From an uncultured Methanobrevibacter sp. (lineage in GTDB: Archaea > Methanobacteriota > Methanobacteria > Methanobacteriales > Methanobacteriaceae): a stretch of 59,666 nt of DNA. Position 1 is the stretch's first letter. Each line of letters begins with the position of its first letter. The notes beneath the pieces were generated by a model. The model ran no database searches. It was given only the letters and a program-made list of their open reading frames with translations, and was not told the origin of the DNA. Below are positions 1 to 7,820 of the stretch, one piece after another. The position numbers and the translations under genes were made by a program. The stretch covers positions 1 to 59,666 of the forward strand of contig NZ_CADCJB010000006.1 in assembly GCF_902801725.1 (NCBI RefSeq). The letters run 5' to 3'.

Positions 1-39
1 ATCATCGAATAAATCGATTTTATCATCAAACTTTGCCAT
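1..39 (-). CDS. mcrB: Methyl-coenzyme M reductase beta subunit, N-terminal 13 residues (cut by window edge)
   Basis: The minus strand reads MAKFDDKIDLFDD from an ATG at 39 and runs off the left edge. This matches the remembered McrB N-terminus of Methanobacteriales (MAKFEDKVDLYDD). A strong ribosome binding site, GGAGGG, lies 5 bases before the start (45-50). MCR catalyses the last, methane-forming step of methanogenesis, and mcrB is normally the first gene of mcrBDCGA, which agrees with the long promoter region here. Divergent mmp10, whose product modifies MCR, is strong supporting context. Only 13 residues are visible, so the call rests on the start motif and the neighbourhood. Confidence 0.8.
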   Translation of the reverse strand, partial: MAKFDDKIDLFDD

Positions 40-187
40 TTTTTCCCTCCTAAATAAATAGAGTTTAACTAATATACCACTCTCAATGGTAAAATTTTTA
101 CCAAATTGAGTTGAGCTACAAAGCAAGTTTTTGCAATAGCCAGCTATATGGTATACAAATTTTATTTTATAAAAGATATAATATAAA
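40..187 (-). promoter_or_regulatory. mcr operon promoter and structured 5' leader
   Basis: On the minus strand a TATA-like box (TTTATATTATATC, 175-187) predicts a transcript start near 155, giving a leader of roughly 115 nt before mcrB. The leader can fold into a closing stem TATACCA/TGGTATA (149-155 with 73-79). It encloses one arm with GCTA/TAGC and GCAA/TTGC pairs (about 114-144) and a second arm (82-110) in which CTCAAT pairs with ATTGAG, continued by GGTAA/TTACC. This is a three-way junction ending about 20 bases before the GGAGGG ribosome binding site. The structure was found by eye and the start site is inferred from box spacing. Confidence 0.5.
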
Positions 188-254
188 GATTACCTATGAA
201 ATATTTTAGAAAACTTTATAAAGCATAATAAAAGATTTTTACTTTAAGAAAAAT

Positions 255-499
255 AGGATTAAAAGTAATACTTTTTATTTTTAATAATAATTAGTTTTTT
301 TAAATAATAAATGATATAATTTTATAAATTAAAATTTAACTGAAAATATTAAATTTTTAACATTAAATACAAATAATAAATCTTTATTTTTAAAAATAAA
401 ATAAAATAAAAAATTATTACTTTCATGATTTATAGTAATAAATAATACTAAAAGTAATAATGATTTGGACCTGAAAAAAAATCATGTAATTTATAAATA
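255..499 (+). promoter_or_regulatory. mmp10 promoter with repeated AGTAATA motifs
   Basis: A TATA box TTTATAAATA (490-499) is centred about 30 bases before the mmp10 ATG at 524, and no ribosome binding site lies between, so the mRNA is probably leaderless or nearly so. Upstream are several related motifs: the near-palindrome AAAAGTAATACTTTT (about 265-281), TTATTAC...GTAATAA arms (about 416-442), and AAAAGTAATAATG (about 451-464). They could be operator half-sites for a regulator shared with the divergent mcr operon, but simple AT bias could also create some of them. Confidence 0.45.
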
Positions 500-523
500 A
501 AATGAAATAAAAAAAACAATATC

Positions 524-1771
524 ATGCAAGTTGTAGCAGATGTTGGAGGAATACCTGGAAGAGATTGTAACGGTTTTTGCAAATACTGTTACTTTAGAAA
601 GGTAAAGGATATTAAAAGTTTTGGCTGTGCACATTGTTTACCTAACAAGATAGGTTGTGAAAGATGTAGTAAAGGCGTTTCTGAAACGCAAGGAGATTTT
701 AAATCCCCTTTTGAAGTTATAAACGCAGTTCAAACTGCAATGATGATGGGAATGCCTCAGGGAGAAATGAGCGCATACATCAGCGGTGGTGGAGACATAA
801 GCTGTTATCCTCATCTTGAAAGCCTAACAGCTAATCTGAATCAATTTTCAATCTCATCCGTTTTGGGTTATACATGCGGAAAGGGAATATCCGACAGCGA
901 AATGGCTACAAGACTAATAAACAATGGAGTGAATGAAGTTTCATTTACTATTTTTTCATCAGACCCTAAACTTCGAAAAGAATGGGTTAAAGACCCAAAT
1001 CCTGAAGAAGCACTGAAAGCATGTCAAATATTTTGTGAAAACATTGACCTGACAGGTGCTGCAGTAATAATTCCAGGTGTTAATGATGGCGATGTATTAA
1101 GGCAAACCTGCAATTCCCTGGAGGAATGGGGTGCAAAAGGAATGCTTTTGATGAGATTTGCAAATACATTTAATGAAGGATTAATATTGGGCAATGAACC
1201 AATCATAAAAGGCATTGAGTCACAGCCTGTTGAAGAATTTGGCGAACTCGTTAAACAAATTAATTCCGAATATAACTTTAGAGTCAGCGGAACACCAATA
1301 TGCGACCCTGAAACCGGAGGCCCATTTGCAATAGCCAAAGATGAAAATGAAGTATTCCTGCAATTCATCAAACCTATCACAGGTGAAGCTACAATCATTA
1401 CATCAAAAATTGCTGAACCATACCTAACCAAAATATTTTCAAAATTAGAAACTGGAGAAAATGTTAATGTTGTTGGCGTTGAAAAAGAAATAGCTTGCCT
1501 AATTACAAAAGAGGATTTGGAAAATCTTGATTTAAGTGAAATTAAAGATGCGGTAATAATTCCTGGAAGATCTTTTGTTCACCAGCTTGATGCCGAAAGA
1601 ATATTGAGTAACGATGGCGTTGACAGACTAATAGGTCGTGGGCCTGACACCTTAACAGTGGATGGCGAGTTAAGCATAGACATGACTGATGAAAATGTCA
1701 TTGAAAGAGAATTAGAGAGTTTTAACGATTTGGTTGATGCCGTTAATTTCTTCGGAATGAGAAGAATTTAA
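524..1771 (+). CDS. mmp10: Mmp10, radical SAM protein for methylarginine in MCR
   Basis: This 415-residue protein begins with a radical SAM cluster motif CNGFCKYCYF (CX3CX2C, residues about 15-24), followed by a second Cys-rich stretch (CAHC...CERC, about 35-48). That arrangement and the length fit methanogenesis marker 10, the cobalamin-dependent radical SAM enzyme that methylates an active-site arginine of McrA. It sits divergently next to mcrB, as expected for an MCR maturation gene. The ATG at 524 lies about 30 bases after a TATA box, with no ribosome binding site, so it is probably leaderless. No frameshift or missing motif was seen. The family call is firm; the exact McrA site is taken from knowledge of the family. 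Confidence 0.92.
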   Translation: MQVVADVGGIPGRDCNGFCKYCYFRKVKDIKSFGCAHCLPNKIGCERCSKGVSETQGDFKSPFEVINAVQTAMMMGMPQGEMSAYISGGGDISCYPHLESLTANLNQFSISSVLGYTCGKGISDSEMATRLINNGVNEVSFTIFSSDPKLRKEWVKDPNPEEALKACQIFCENIDLTGAAVIIPGVNDGDVLRQTCNSLEEWGAKGMLLMRFANTFNEGLILGNEPIIKGIESQPVEEFGELVKQINSEYNFRVSGTPICDPETGGPFAIAKDENEVFLQFIKPITGEATIITSKIAEPYLTKIFSKLETGENVNVVGVEKEIACLITKEDLENLDLSEIKDAVIIPGRSFVHQLDAERILSNDGVDRLIGRGPDTLTVDGELSIDMTDENVIERELESFNDLVDAVNFFGMRRI

Positions 1772-1781
1772 AAAAAAAGAA

Positions 1782-2705
1782 TTAGTTGGAATCCTCAACA
1801 AGAGAACTCTCACTATTTATTTTTACCAAGATATAATCATACATTTTTGATTTTTTAATTTCGGCAATTTCAGATAGTTTCCTACCGTCAATGATTACAT
1901 CTGCAATTGTATCCGCATATTTATCATAATTCAATTTTACGCGAACACCATCAAGTTGTGAAGTTACTGGAGTTGGAGAAATTACATCTTTTATTTCATC
2001 AACCTGATTTTCAATTGCATTTTTTACTACAATAGCCGGAACCAATGGAGCATCAAGAGCCATTTCACGTTTTTTATCACTTAAAATTTGTTCAATTGTT
2101 TCGACCAATTTTTCAAGAGCACGTATATCCGGACCCCTTCTAAGCCTTCGAGGAATCCTGCCCAAACCTCCTACATATGCATCGGCACCTGGAAGCTCTT
2201 CAACAGGAATTTCAGGAGCTCCAGTCACAATTACAGGGATATCAATATCATCATATAAAAAAGCTTTTTCCTTAATACAGTTTTCAAAACTTCCTAAAGC
2301 AAAAACAGCAATGTCATGTTCTTCAATTAAACTTTTCTCTTCTTCAGTAATGCCAGATGTTCCTTTTCCATCCCCTCTTGCAAGACCAATCATATTGTCT
2401 TTTGCACCGAATTCCCTTAAATATTCTGAGATATCACAGGCTGCATGAGGTAGGTGATGTCTTGCTAAAGTTGGTGAAATGATTGCTATTTCAGAACCTG
2501 CCATAGGAGCAACAGCCAATTTGCCTAATAATTCGCCTGATTTTTCTTCAATTTTATCAACATCTTCGATAGGAACTGCCAGATTTAAAACCAATTCCAT
2601 CTGCTGAATACTTTCTTGAAGAATGAATCCTCCCAAATCTTCAATTAATTCTTTAATTTCTTCACTTTTGTGAACTCCACCAGTAAATATCAATGATTCA
2701 TACAT
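1782..2705 (-). CDS. mmp7: Methanogenesis marker protein 7 (Mmp7)
   Basis: The 307-residue product resembles the methanogen-only marker 7 family, recognised from stretches such as [17 protein letters not shown] and [12 protein letters not shown]. Mmp7 has been reported in a complex with McrC and other markers that supports ATP-dependent activation of MCR, so a role in MCR activation is likely, though its chemistry is unknown. I prefer the ATG at 2705 (MYESLIF) because a GAGAGTTGGT ribosome-binding-like stretch lies just before it; the reading frame stays open to 2729. It converges on mmp10, with only 10 bases between the stops. The following gene on the same strand is separated by a short AT-rich gap. 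Confidence 0.78.
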   Translation of the reverse strand: MYESLIFTGGVHKSEEIKELIEDLGGFILQESIQQMELVLNLAVPIEDVDKIEEKSGELLGKLAVAPMAGSEIAIISPTLARHHLPHAACDISEYLREFGAKDNMIGLARGDGKGTSGITEEEKSLIEEHDIAVFALGSFENCIKEKAFLYDDIDIPVIVTGAPEIPVEELPGADAYVGGLGRIPRRLRRGPDIRALEKLVETIEQILSDKKREMALDAPLVPAIVVKNAIENQVDEIKDVISPTPVTSQLDGVRVKLNYDKYADTIADVIIDGRKLSEIAEIKKSKMYDYILVKINSESSLVEDSN

Positions 2706-2765
2706 TTTACCAACTCTCAAAAAATGCAATTACTATTATATATTATATAAATCTTTAATTTCTAA

Positions 2766-3284
2766 CTATATTAAAGTTTCCAAAATGGAATAACGGGCTT
2801 CAATTCTTTCAAATGGATTGCTTGAAACAGAACTGTGGGACGGAATTTCAACCAAATTATCTTTTTCGATAACATTTACCTTTAAATAATCAGGATAAAC
2901 AGTGAAATCAGGATTATCCTCCACTATATTGAATCCCATGTCCAAAACAATATCCTTTAAAAATTTAGAATATACCTTAACGTCAATATCCCTTTCAAAA
3001 TCTGAATTCAAATATTTGCATGAAAGGTCATAACCTCTGAAAAATGATCTTATATCCTCATCGGCCAGGTCATTCTGGGCAACTTCGGAAACTTTTCTAA
3101 TGCTTTCAAAAATCTGGCGAGAGGTATTGAGCTTAATGGGCAAACTATCCATTTCAACTTTGCTTTCAGACAATAAAATAGCCAAATCCCCCTCCTCTTC
3201 ATCAGGATATTTGTTTACAACATAATCGGAAATGCCTGCCAATTTTACAATTTCTTCACACATAGGTGTTGTGATAATTTTCAT
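2766..3284 (-). CDS. Conserved small protein of unknown function beside mmp7
   Basis: This is a 172-residue soluble protein with no signal peptide, membrane segment or metal motif that I can recognise. It begins MKIITTPMCEEIVKLAG and is rich in acidic residues. Placement directly upstream of mmp7 on the same strand and close to mcr and comB suggests a methanogen-specific, possibly methanogenesis-marker, role, but I cannot assign a family. Start at 3284: only about 37 AT-rich bases separate it from the divergent comB start, so the two share a compact promoter and both lack a ribosome binding site. Confidence 0.8.
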   Translation of the reverse strand: MKIITTPMCEEIVKLAGISDYVVNKYPDEEEGDLAILLSESKVEMDSLPIKLNTSRQIFESIRKVSEVAQNDLADEDIRSFFRGYDLSCKYLNSDFERDIDVKVYSKFLKDIVLDMGFNIVEDNPDFTVYPDYLKVNVIEKDNLVEIPSHSSVSSNPFERIEARYSILETLI

Positions 3285-3321
3285 AAATATTATTATATAA
3301 TTATTTAATATAAATTACTTC
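3285..3321. promoter_or_regulatory. Compact divergent promoter between the small gene and comB
   Basis: The 37-base gap is almost pure A and T and contains TATA-like runs readable on both strands (ATTATATAATTA, about 3290-3301). The box lies about 26 bases before the comB ATG, which fits leaderless transcription. No ribosome binding site is visible on either side. Confidence 0.45.
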
Positions 3322-4011
3322 ATGAAAGTGACATTGAGTTTTGAGAAAACAGCAAGCGATGACATATCCATAATGGTGGATGCACTAAGGGCAAGCACAA
3401 CAATAACACTGGCTTTAAACAATTTTAAAAAAATAATACCTTGTTTTACACCCGAAGAAGCTTTAAAATTAAAAGAAAAACATGACGGAGTTCTTGCCGG
3501 AGAGCGTGGAGGGAAAATGATTGAGGGATTTGATATTGGAAATTCTCCTCAAACAGCAGAAGGTTACAAAAGCGACAAGGACACACTCATATTAACCACC
3601 AGCAATGGAACCAGAATACTTGAAAACATGACCTCAACAGTGCTTGTGGGATGCATGGTGAATGCAAAAGCTGTTGCAGATGCAAGTGTTAAAATGGCTG
3701 AAAGCCACATAGATGTAGTCATGGCAGGGGTTAAGGGCCGTTTTGCACTGGAAGATTTTTTAGCTTCCGGAGAAATACTCTACCAGATTTGTCAAAACTT
3801 AAATGACTGTGAACCGGATGACTACGCCAAAGCAGCAATAATGGCGAGCAGAGACTATGAAGCCTTAAAAGATGGATTTTTAAATAGCACTTCAGGTAAA
3901 CGTTTAAGAAAACTCAATTATGAAAAGGATATTGAATGTTGTTTTGAAAAAAACGTAAGCGACAATGTTGCGGTATATGAAAATAATGAATTGACACTAA
4001 TCAAAGATTAA
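3322..4011 (+). CDS. comB: 2-phosphosulfolactate phosphatase (coenzyme M synthesis)
   Basis: The 229-residue protein shows ComB signatures: MVDALRASTTITLAL near residues 18-32, GERGGKMIEGFDIGNSP near 60-77 and LTTSNGTRILE near 90-100. ComB removes phosphate from 2-phosphosulfolactate to give sulfolactate in the PEP-dependent coenzyme M route. The next enzyme, ComC, is encoded at 19560, so at least two steps of the pathway lie in this window. Length is typical. The start is probably leaderless. Closeness to mcr and mmp10 fits a role in supplying the MCR cofactor. Confidence 0.93.
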   Translation: MKVTLSFEKTASDDISIMVDALRASTTITLALNNFKKIIPCFTPEEALKLKEKHDGVLAGERGGKMIEGFDIGNSPQTAEGYKSDKDTLILTTSNGTRILENMTSTVLVGCMVNAKAVADASVKMAESHIDVVMAGVKGRFALEDFLASGEILYQICQNLNDCEPDDYAKAAIMASRDYEALKDGFLNSTSGKRLRKLNYEKDIECCFEKNVSDNVAVYENNELTLIKD

Positions 4012-4078
4012 CTTTATATACCTTATTTTCATAATATTATTAGATGATATACAATTAATATAAAGAAGTGTTTTATCA

Positions 4079-5251
4079 ATGAAAAGAGAATGTTTAACTA
4101 TAATAGGTACCGCACATGTATCTTCAGAAAGTGTTGATGAAGTAAAGGATGCCATTTATGAACAACATCCTGAAGTAGTGGCCATTGAACTTGATAGGGG
4201 CAGGTACATAAGACTAAAAAAATCAATGATGGGCATCGAAGAGGATGACACCATCTCCGTTTCCAAAATAATCAAAGAGAACAAAGTAGGATTATTTTTA
4301 ACAACAACACTTCTTGGATATTTTCAGTCAAAAATTGGTGCCGATGTTGATGTGAAACCCGGATCTGAAATGGTCGGAGCAATTGAAGCATGCGAAGATT
4401 TAGGAATACCTATTGCATTAATCGACAGAGAAATCAATACCACCCTTCAACGGGCTTTAAACAAAATGGGCTTTATGGAAAAAGCCAAATTTTTATTTGG
4501 CCTTCTCACATCTGCATTTGGCGGAGATGATGAAGAGGATGAAATAGATATTGAAGACTTGAAAAATCCTGAAAACATTGATGAATTAATGGAAATGTTT
4601 AAAGATGAAGCTCCTAGCGTATATGAAGTTTTAGTTCGTGAAAGAGACGCATATCTTGCCGGAAAAATACTTCAAATACCCCAAGATCATGTAATTGCAG
4701 TTGTAGGAGCAGGACATAAGCCAGGAATTATAAAATACCTTGACAACCCAGAGACATTGCCTCCCCTTCACGAATTAGAGGACATTGAAAACAAAGGCGG
4801 AATCCCATGGGTCAAAATAATACTCGCCATGATTCCTATTTTATTTGTGGTGATATTTTTTCTGGCATATATTAGCGGGATAAACATTACCGGAAACATC
4901 TACGAATTCATTATAATAAGTATGATAATGGGATTTATAGGATCCATTCTTTCAGGATCAAAAATCCAATCCGCAGTTGTTGGAGGCTTAGTGGCACCAT
5001 TAACCATTATACACCCCTTGCTTGCTGCCGGATGGTTTTCAGGATTGACCGAAGCGAAATTCAGAAAAGTCAGGAAAAGAGATATTCAAAATCTAGCACA
5101 TATAGAAAACTTTAAGGATTTGTGGCACAACAATATCTTTAGAATATTGCTTGTTGTTGTTGGAACCAATTTGGGAGTCAGCATAGCAACTTTAGTTATT
5201 CTTCCATCCAAAGTTTTCATACCACTGTTCATGAAAATCTTTGGAGGATAG
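4079..5251 (+). CDS. TraB/PrgY family membrane protein
   Basis: The 390-residue protein has an N-terminal TraB-type domain, with IIGTAHVSSESVDEVK at the start, AIELDRGRYIRL near residue 37 and VVGAGHKPGI near 213. The C-terminal third (about 245-390) holds four or so hydrophobic membrane segments. The family is named after enterococcal TraB/PrgY, which limits peptide pheromone activity; the GTxH and GxGH motifs suggest a metalloprotease-like fold. The job in archaea is unknown, so peptide signalling should not be assumed. A short TATA-like stretch lies upstream of 4079 and no clear ribosome binding site is seen. Confidence 0.85.
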   Translation: MKRECLTIIGTAHVSSESVDEVKDAIYEQHPEVVAIELDRGRYIRLKKSMMGIEEDDTISVSKIIKENKVGLFLTTTLLGYFQSKIGADVDVKPGSEMVGAIEACEDLGIPIALIDREINTTLQRALNKMGFMEKAKFLFGLLTSAFGGDDEEDEIDIEDLKNPENIDELMEMFKDEAPSVYEVLVRERDAYLAGKILQIPQDHVIAVVGAGHKPGIIKYLDNPETLPPLHELEDIENKGGIPWVKIILAMIPILFVVIFFLAYISGINITGNIYEFIIISMIMGFIGSILSGSKIQSAVVGGLVAPLTIIHPLLAAGWFSGLTEAKFRKVRKRDIQNLAHIENFKDLWHNNIFRILLVVVGTNLGVSIATLVILPSKVFIPLFMKIFGG

Positions 5252-5299
5252 TGAAAATTTTATATAATATATTATAGTTATAATATAATTACTTAATTT

Positions 5300-5527
5300 A
5301 TGGGAAAAATCACAATGTATCTTATATTTCGTTGCGACTGCGGTCGTGCATTATATGCAAAAGAAGGTGTAGCTACACGCAAATGTGTATGCGGCAAAAC
5401 ACTGAAAGTAAAATCAAGGAGAATATTTAAAAAGGCAGCTACACGTGAAGATGCATCCCTGGCCGTTCAAGAAATGCAAGATAAGATATATGGCAACACT
5501 GGCTTCAAAAGAGCTAGTGAATTATAA
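5300..5527 (+). CDS. Small zinc-ribbon-like protein, DUF1922 family
   Basis: This is a 75-residue protein with two CxC pairs, FRCDCGRALY and RKCVCGKTLK, which can bind one zinc ion. It matches the DUF1922 family, typified by MTH1184 of Methanothermobacter, whose structure is known but whose function is not. The ATG at 5300 is about the right distance from a TATA box for leaderless expression. An internal ATG at 5315 (MYLIFRCDCG) would match the family's usual start better, so the N-terminus is uncertain by five residues. It lies 23 bases before the CNNM-type gene. Confidence 0.82.
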   Translation: MGKITMYLIFRCDCGRALYAKEGVATRKCVCGKTLKVKSRRIFKKAATREDASLAVQEMQDKIYGNTGFKRASEL

Positions 5528-5550
5528 CTAGTTTTAATGGTCTGTTAAAA

Positions 5551-6873
5551 ATGATTGGAACGACACTCGAGATAATTATAATATTAATTTTAATAATACT
5601 AACAGGTTATCTGTCAATGGCTGAATTGGCTGTTGTATCCGTAAGAAAAGCAAAAATGCAAAAATATATAGAAGAAGGAAACAAAAACGCCGAAATAGTA
5701 ATGGAACTACTGGAAGATCCAAACGAATTTTTATCAACAGTGCAAATTGGAATTTCCCTTATCGGCGTTTTGACAGGTGCATTCGGTGGAGTAACATTAG
5801 CCGAACCTCTTGCCAAGCTGATTTCATTCATACCATATAGCGAGCCTATAAGTGTAGCAATCGTTGTTATTATCACAACATACTTGACATTGGTCGTTGG
5901 AGAAATTGTTCCTAAGGTAATTGCATTAAACGACCCTGAAAGAATATCCCTGAAAGTTGCAAAAAGCATGGTTATTCTTGAAAAGGTCTCAAAGCCTGTG
6001 AGTTTTATTCTTGCAAAATCAAGCAGTTTTCTATTATGGGTAATGAGAATTGAAAACAAAAATGATGATGTTGTTACCGAAGAAGAAATAGAATTGATGA
6101 TTAAAGAAGGAAGAGAAGACGGAACAATTGAACAAGAGGAAGAAGCAATTATCAAAAGAGTTTTCAAGCTTGATGACCAAAAGGTTGAAAGCATAATGAC
6201 TCCCCGCAATGAAATCATATGGATTGATTTGGAAGATGATAGGGACATCAACAAGGTTAAAATCATCGAAAGTAAAAGGTCAATTTTCCCAATCGCCACT
6301 GGAGAACTGGATGACTTCATAGGTGTTGTTCAGGCAAAAGACATACTTTCAGCCATGTTCAGCGGAGAAAAATTTGATGTTCACAAAATCGTGAAAGAAC
6401 CTTTGGTAGTTTCCGAACACCTGGAAACACTTGAATTGTTAAAAGAGTTCAAAGAAAACCAAGGATATGTACACATGTGTCTTGTTGTCGATGAATTCGG
6501 AAGTGTTGAAGGTTTGATTACATTAAACGATTTGCTTGAAGGTATTGTTGGAGACATTCCAGGAATTGATGAGGAAGATGAACCTCAAGCTACCCAAAGA
6601 GATGACGGAACCTGGCTGATTGATGGAAGATATCCCATTGACAGATTCAAGGAATTATTTGACTTTAATGAATCACTGCCTGATGAGGAAGAAGATGGTT
6701 ACACAACACTTGCAGGTTTTATATTGAGCTTAAGCGGAACTATACCTAATGAAAAAGACAAGTACGAATGTGGAAGATTCATTTTTGAAATCATAGACCT
6801 TGACGGGCATCAAATAGATAAGGTTCTAGTGACCGATTTAGGGCCTCAAGAGCCAATTAATACAGAGGAATAA
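5551..6873 (+). CDS. CNNM/CorC-type membrane protein with CBS pair
   Basis: The 440-residue protein has the layout of the hemolysin-C/CorC group. It has an N-terminal DUF21 (CNNM) region of three to four membrane helices (about 1-150), a cytoplasmic pair of CBS domains (about 205-335; start VESIMTPRNEIIWIDL) and a C-terminal CorC/HlyC domain (about 355-430). Such proteins are linked to Mg or other cation efflux; true hemolysin activity is not implied. The next gene, a cation antiporter, starts 2 bases after the stop, so the two are almost certainly co-transcribed and may act together in cation balance. Confidence 0.9.
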   Translation: MIGTTLEIIIILILIILTGYLSMAELAVVSVRKAKMQKYIEEGNKNAEIVMELLEDPNEFLSTVQIGISLIGVLTGAFGGVTLAEPLAKLISFIPYSEPISVAIVVIITTYLTLVVGEIVPKVIALNDPERISLKVAKSMVILEKVSKPVSFILAKSSSFLLWVMRIENKNDDVVTEEEIELMIKEGREDGTIEQEEEAIIKRVFKLDDQKVESIMTPRNEIIWIDLEDDRDINKVKIIESKRSIFPIATGELDDFIGVVQAKDILSAMFSGEKFDVHKIVKEPLVVSEHLETLELLKEFKENQGYVHMCLVVDEFGSVEGLITLNDLLEGIVGDIPGIDEEDEPQATQRDDGTWLIDGRYPIDRFKELFDFNESLPDEEEDGYTTLAGFILSLSGTIPNEKDKYECGRFIFEIIDLDGHQIDKVLVTDLGPQEPINTEE

Positions 6874-6875
6874 AA

Positions 6876-7820
6876 ATGGATGCATCAATATTATTGCAAT
6901 TTGTTTTACTGATTGTAGGATTTGTATTTTTAATAAAGGGATCCGACCTTTTTGTTGATGGTGCAAGCAGTATCGCTTCAATTTTAAAGATACCTACAAT
7001 AATTGTCGGATTGACCATTGTTGCACTCGGAACAAGCGCCCCTGAAGCTGCAGTTTCCATTACTTCGTCAATTGCCGGAAATAATGCACTGGCCGTCAGT
7101 AACGTTATTGGTAGTAATTTATTCAATTTATTGATGGTAATAGGTGTAGCGGCATTGCTCAGCGATTTGTTAATGGAAAAAAGCGTTCTTGATAAAGATT
7201 TACCGTTCCTTGTTGGAATTACATTATTATTAGCCGCATTCATAGTAATCGGATGGAACGTTACACAAATTGAAGGAATAATCCTGCTTGTTATTATGGT
7301 AGGATACATATTTTATTTAATTCGTTCCACAAAAGGTTCCGGTGCAATGAATTATGTGGAAAAACCGAAATTGACCCTTCCAAAAAGTATCATTTTCATA
7401 CTCATAGGTATTGCTGGAATTGTTCTTGGAGGAAATATGGTTGTTAACAGCGCATCAGATATAGCAATTGCGTTTGGTATGAGTGAAACTTTAGTCGGTT
7501 TAACTATTGTAGCCATAGGTACTTCATTACCAGAACTTGTAACATCATTGACCGCTTTAAAGAAAGGGGAAAATGAGTTAGTTATAGGAAATGTAATAGG
7601 TTCAAACATTTTCAATATCCTGTTTGTATTAGGTGCAAGCAGTGCAATAAAATCAATACCGCTTGACTCCAGCATGCTTATAGATGTGCTATTCATGATT
7701 GCAGTTACAGTATTGTGTTACATCTTCGGCAAAACACAAGAAAAATATGATAAAAAAGAGGGTGCAATACTAGTTGCATTATTCATAGGGTATATGGCCT
7801 TCGCAATTATCAGAAATTAG
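6876..7820 (+). CDS. Calcium/sodium antiporter (CaCA family)
   Basis: The 314-residue membrane protein contains the two inverted alpha-repeats of YrbG/NCX-type exchangers: VALGTSAPEAAVSITSSIAG in the first half and IAIGTSLPELVTSLTALKKG in the second. Asn residues follow in GNVIGSN stretches. About ten hydrophobic helices are visible. It most likely exchanges Ca2+ for Na+ or H+ at the cell membrane; the exact ions cannot be told from sequence. It follows the CNNM gene by 2 bases. Its last 42 bases overlap the end of the convergent tRNA thiolase gene. Confidence 0.92.
   Translation: MDASILLQFVLLIVGFVFLIKGSDLFVDGASSIASILKIPTIIVGLTIVALGTSAPEAAVSITSSIAGNNALAVSNVIGSNLFNLLMVIGVAALLSDLLMEKSVLDKDLPFLVGITLLLAAFIVIGWNVTQIEGIILLVIMVGYIFYLIRSTKGSGAMNYVEKPKLTLPKSIIFILIGIAGIVLGGNMVVNSASDIAIAFGMSETLVGLTIVAIGTSLPELVTSLTALKKGENELVIGNVIGSNIFNILFVLGASSAIKSIPLDSSMLIDVLFMIAVTVLCYIFGKTQEKYDKKEGAILVALFIGYMAFAIIRN

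Noticed and set aside
5607-6320. Long antisense open frame under the CNNM gene, and similar ones under adhesins, CBS genes and ehb genes
   Set aside because: They have low-complexity Ser/Ile-rich translations typical of the reverse of real genes, no ribosome binding sites and no family resemblance.
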